A program made the position numbers and the translations under genes. The notes below the pieces were generated by a model. It searched no databases. It was not told the origin of the DNA and worked only from the letters and a program-made list of their open reading frames with translations. From assembly GCF_900111865.1 (NCBI RefSeq), contig NZ_FOJS01000010.1, positions 1 to 51,221 on the forward strand: 51,221 nt of DNA, given 5' to 3'. Below, one piece after another: positions 51,184 through 51,221 of the stretch. Numbering within the stretch: position 1 is the first letter of the stretch; each line of letters opens with the position of its first letter. The stretch comes from Parageobacillus thermantarcticus. GTDB lineage: Bacteria > Bacillota > Bacilli > Bacillales > Anoxybacillaceae.

Positions 51184-51221
51184 GTTTTTATCTTACCTAT
51201 GAGGAATTGAAACTAAGGATT
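51184..51221 (+). CRISPR. CRISPR array 2, first repeat and start of first spacer (partial)
   Basis: A repeat identical to that of array 1 occupies 51184-51213, and eight bases of a spacer (TAAGGATT) follow before the window ends. Its leader makes it a second active-looking array served by the same cas genes. Confidence 0.93.

Overview
The window comes from a thermophilic, moderate-GC member of the Bacillaceae, most likely the Geobacillus/Parageobacillus/Anoxybacillus group. The evidence is the 5S rRNA, the close match of PcrA and LigA to remembered G. stearothermophilus proteins, and the B. subtilis-like order pur operon - yerA - yerB - yerC - pcrB - pcrA - ligA - camS - gatCAB. No database search was run, so all family names rest on motif and sequence recognition.

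Layout. (1) 1-356: end of an rRNA operon (23S tail, 5S, terminator). (2) 650-1087, minus strand: a small heat-shock protein. (3) 1150-14295: the 12-gene operon purEKBCSQLFMNHD for IMP and AMP synthesis. Upstream of it lie an inverted PurR-box pair, a sigma-A promoter, a guanine riboswitch and an intrinsic terminator. (4) 14134-14544, minus strand: two small membrane proteins; the first, 34 aa, is antisense to the purD 3' end. (5) 14631-25700: yerA, yerB, yerC, pcrB, pcrA, ligA, camS and rocA. (6) 25864-31575: an accessory stretch with a broken MerR regulator, a BmrA-like exporter, a RelE-like fragment, membrane proteins, an erythromycin-esterase homologue and a VOC protein. (7) 31603-39588: two repeat-rich coiled-coil proteins, gatCAB, an O-acetylhomoserine sulfhydrylase, an IS605/omega-RNA-like relic and thiT. 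(8) 39673-51221: a type I-B CRISPR-Cas island.

The CRISPR island. A 20-repeat array (39843-41150) reads away from a leader that carries its own promoter and a conserved stem-loop. The operon cas8b-cas7-cas5-cas3-cas4-cas1-cas2 follows, then cas6. A second array with a homologous leader starts at the right edge of the window. The array's trailer decays into degenerate repeats.

The most interesting signal lies between the array and cas8b. One degenerate repeat (ending 41316, with the crRNA handle ATTGAAAC intact) has its own promoter (TATAAT at 41262-41267). It is followed by an 11-nt pseudo-spacer, ATTAATAATGT. The same 11 nt, and 16 of the first 17, recur at 41399-41415 inside a promoter just upstream of the cas operon, next to a 5' TTA that could be a PAM. 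Downstream of that promoter is a strong Shine-Dalgarno with a 15-codon ORF. This matches the architecture of crRNA-like regulatory RNAs (CreA/CreT RNA toxin-antitoxin, or CreR-type cas autorepression). It would let the Cascade complex repress either a small RNA toxin or its own operon.
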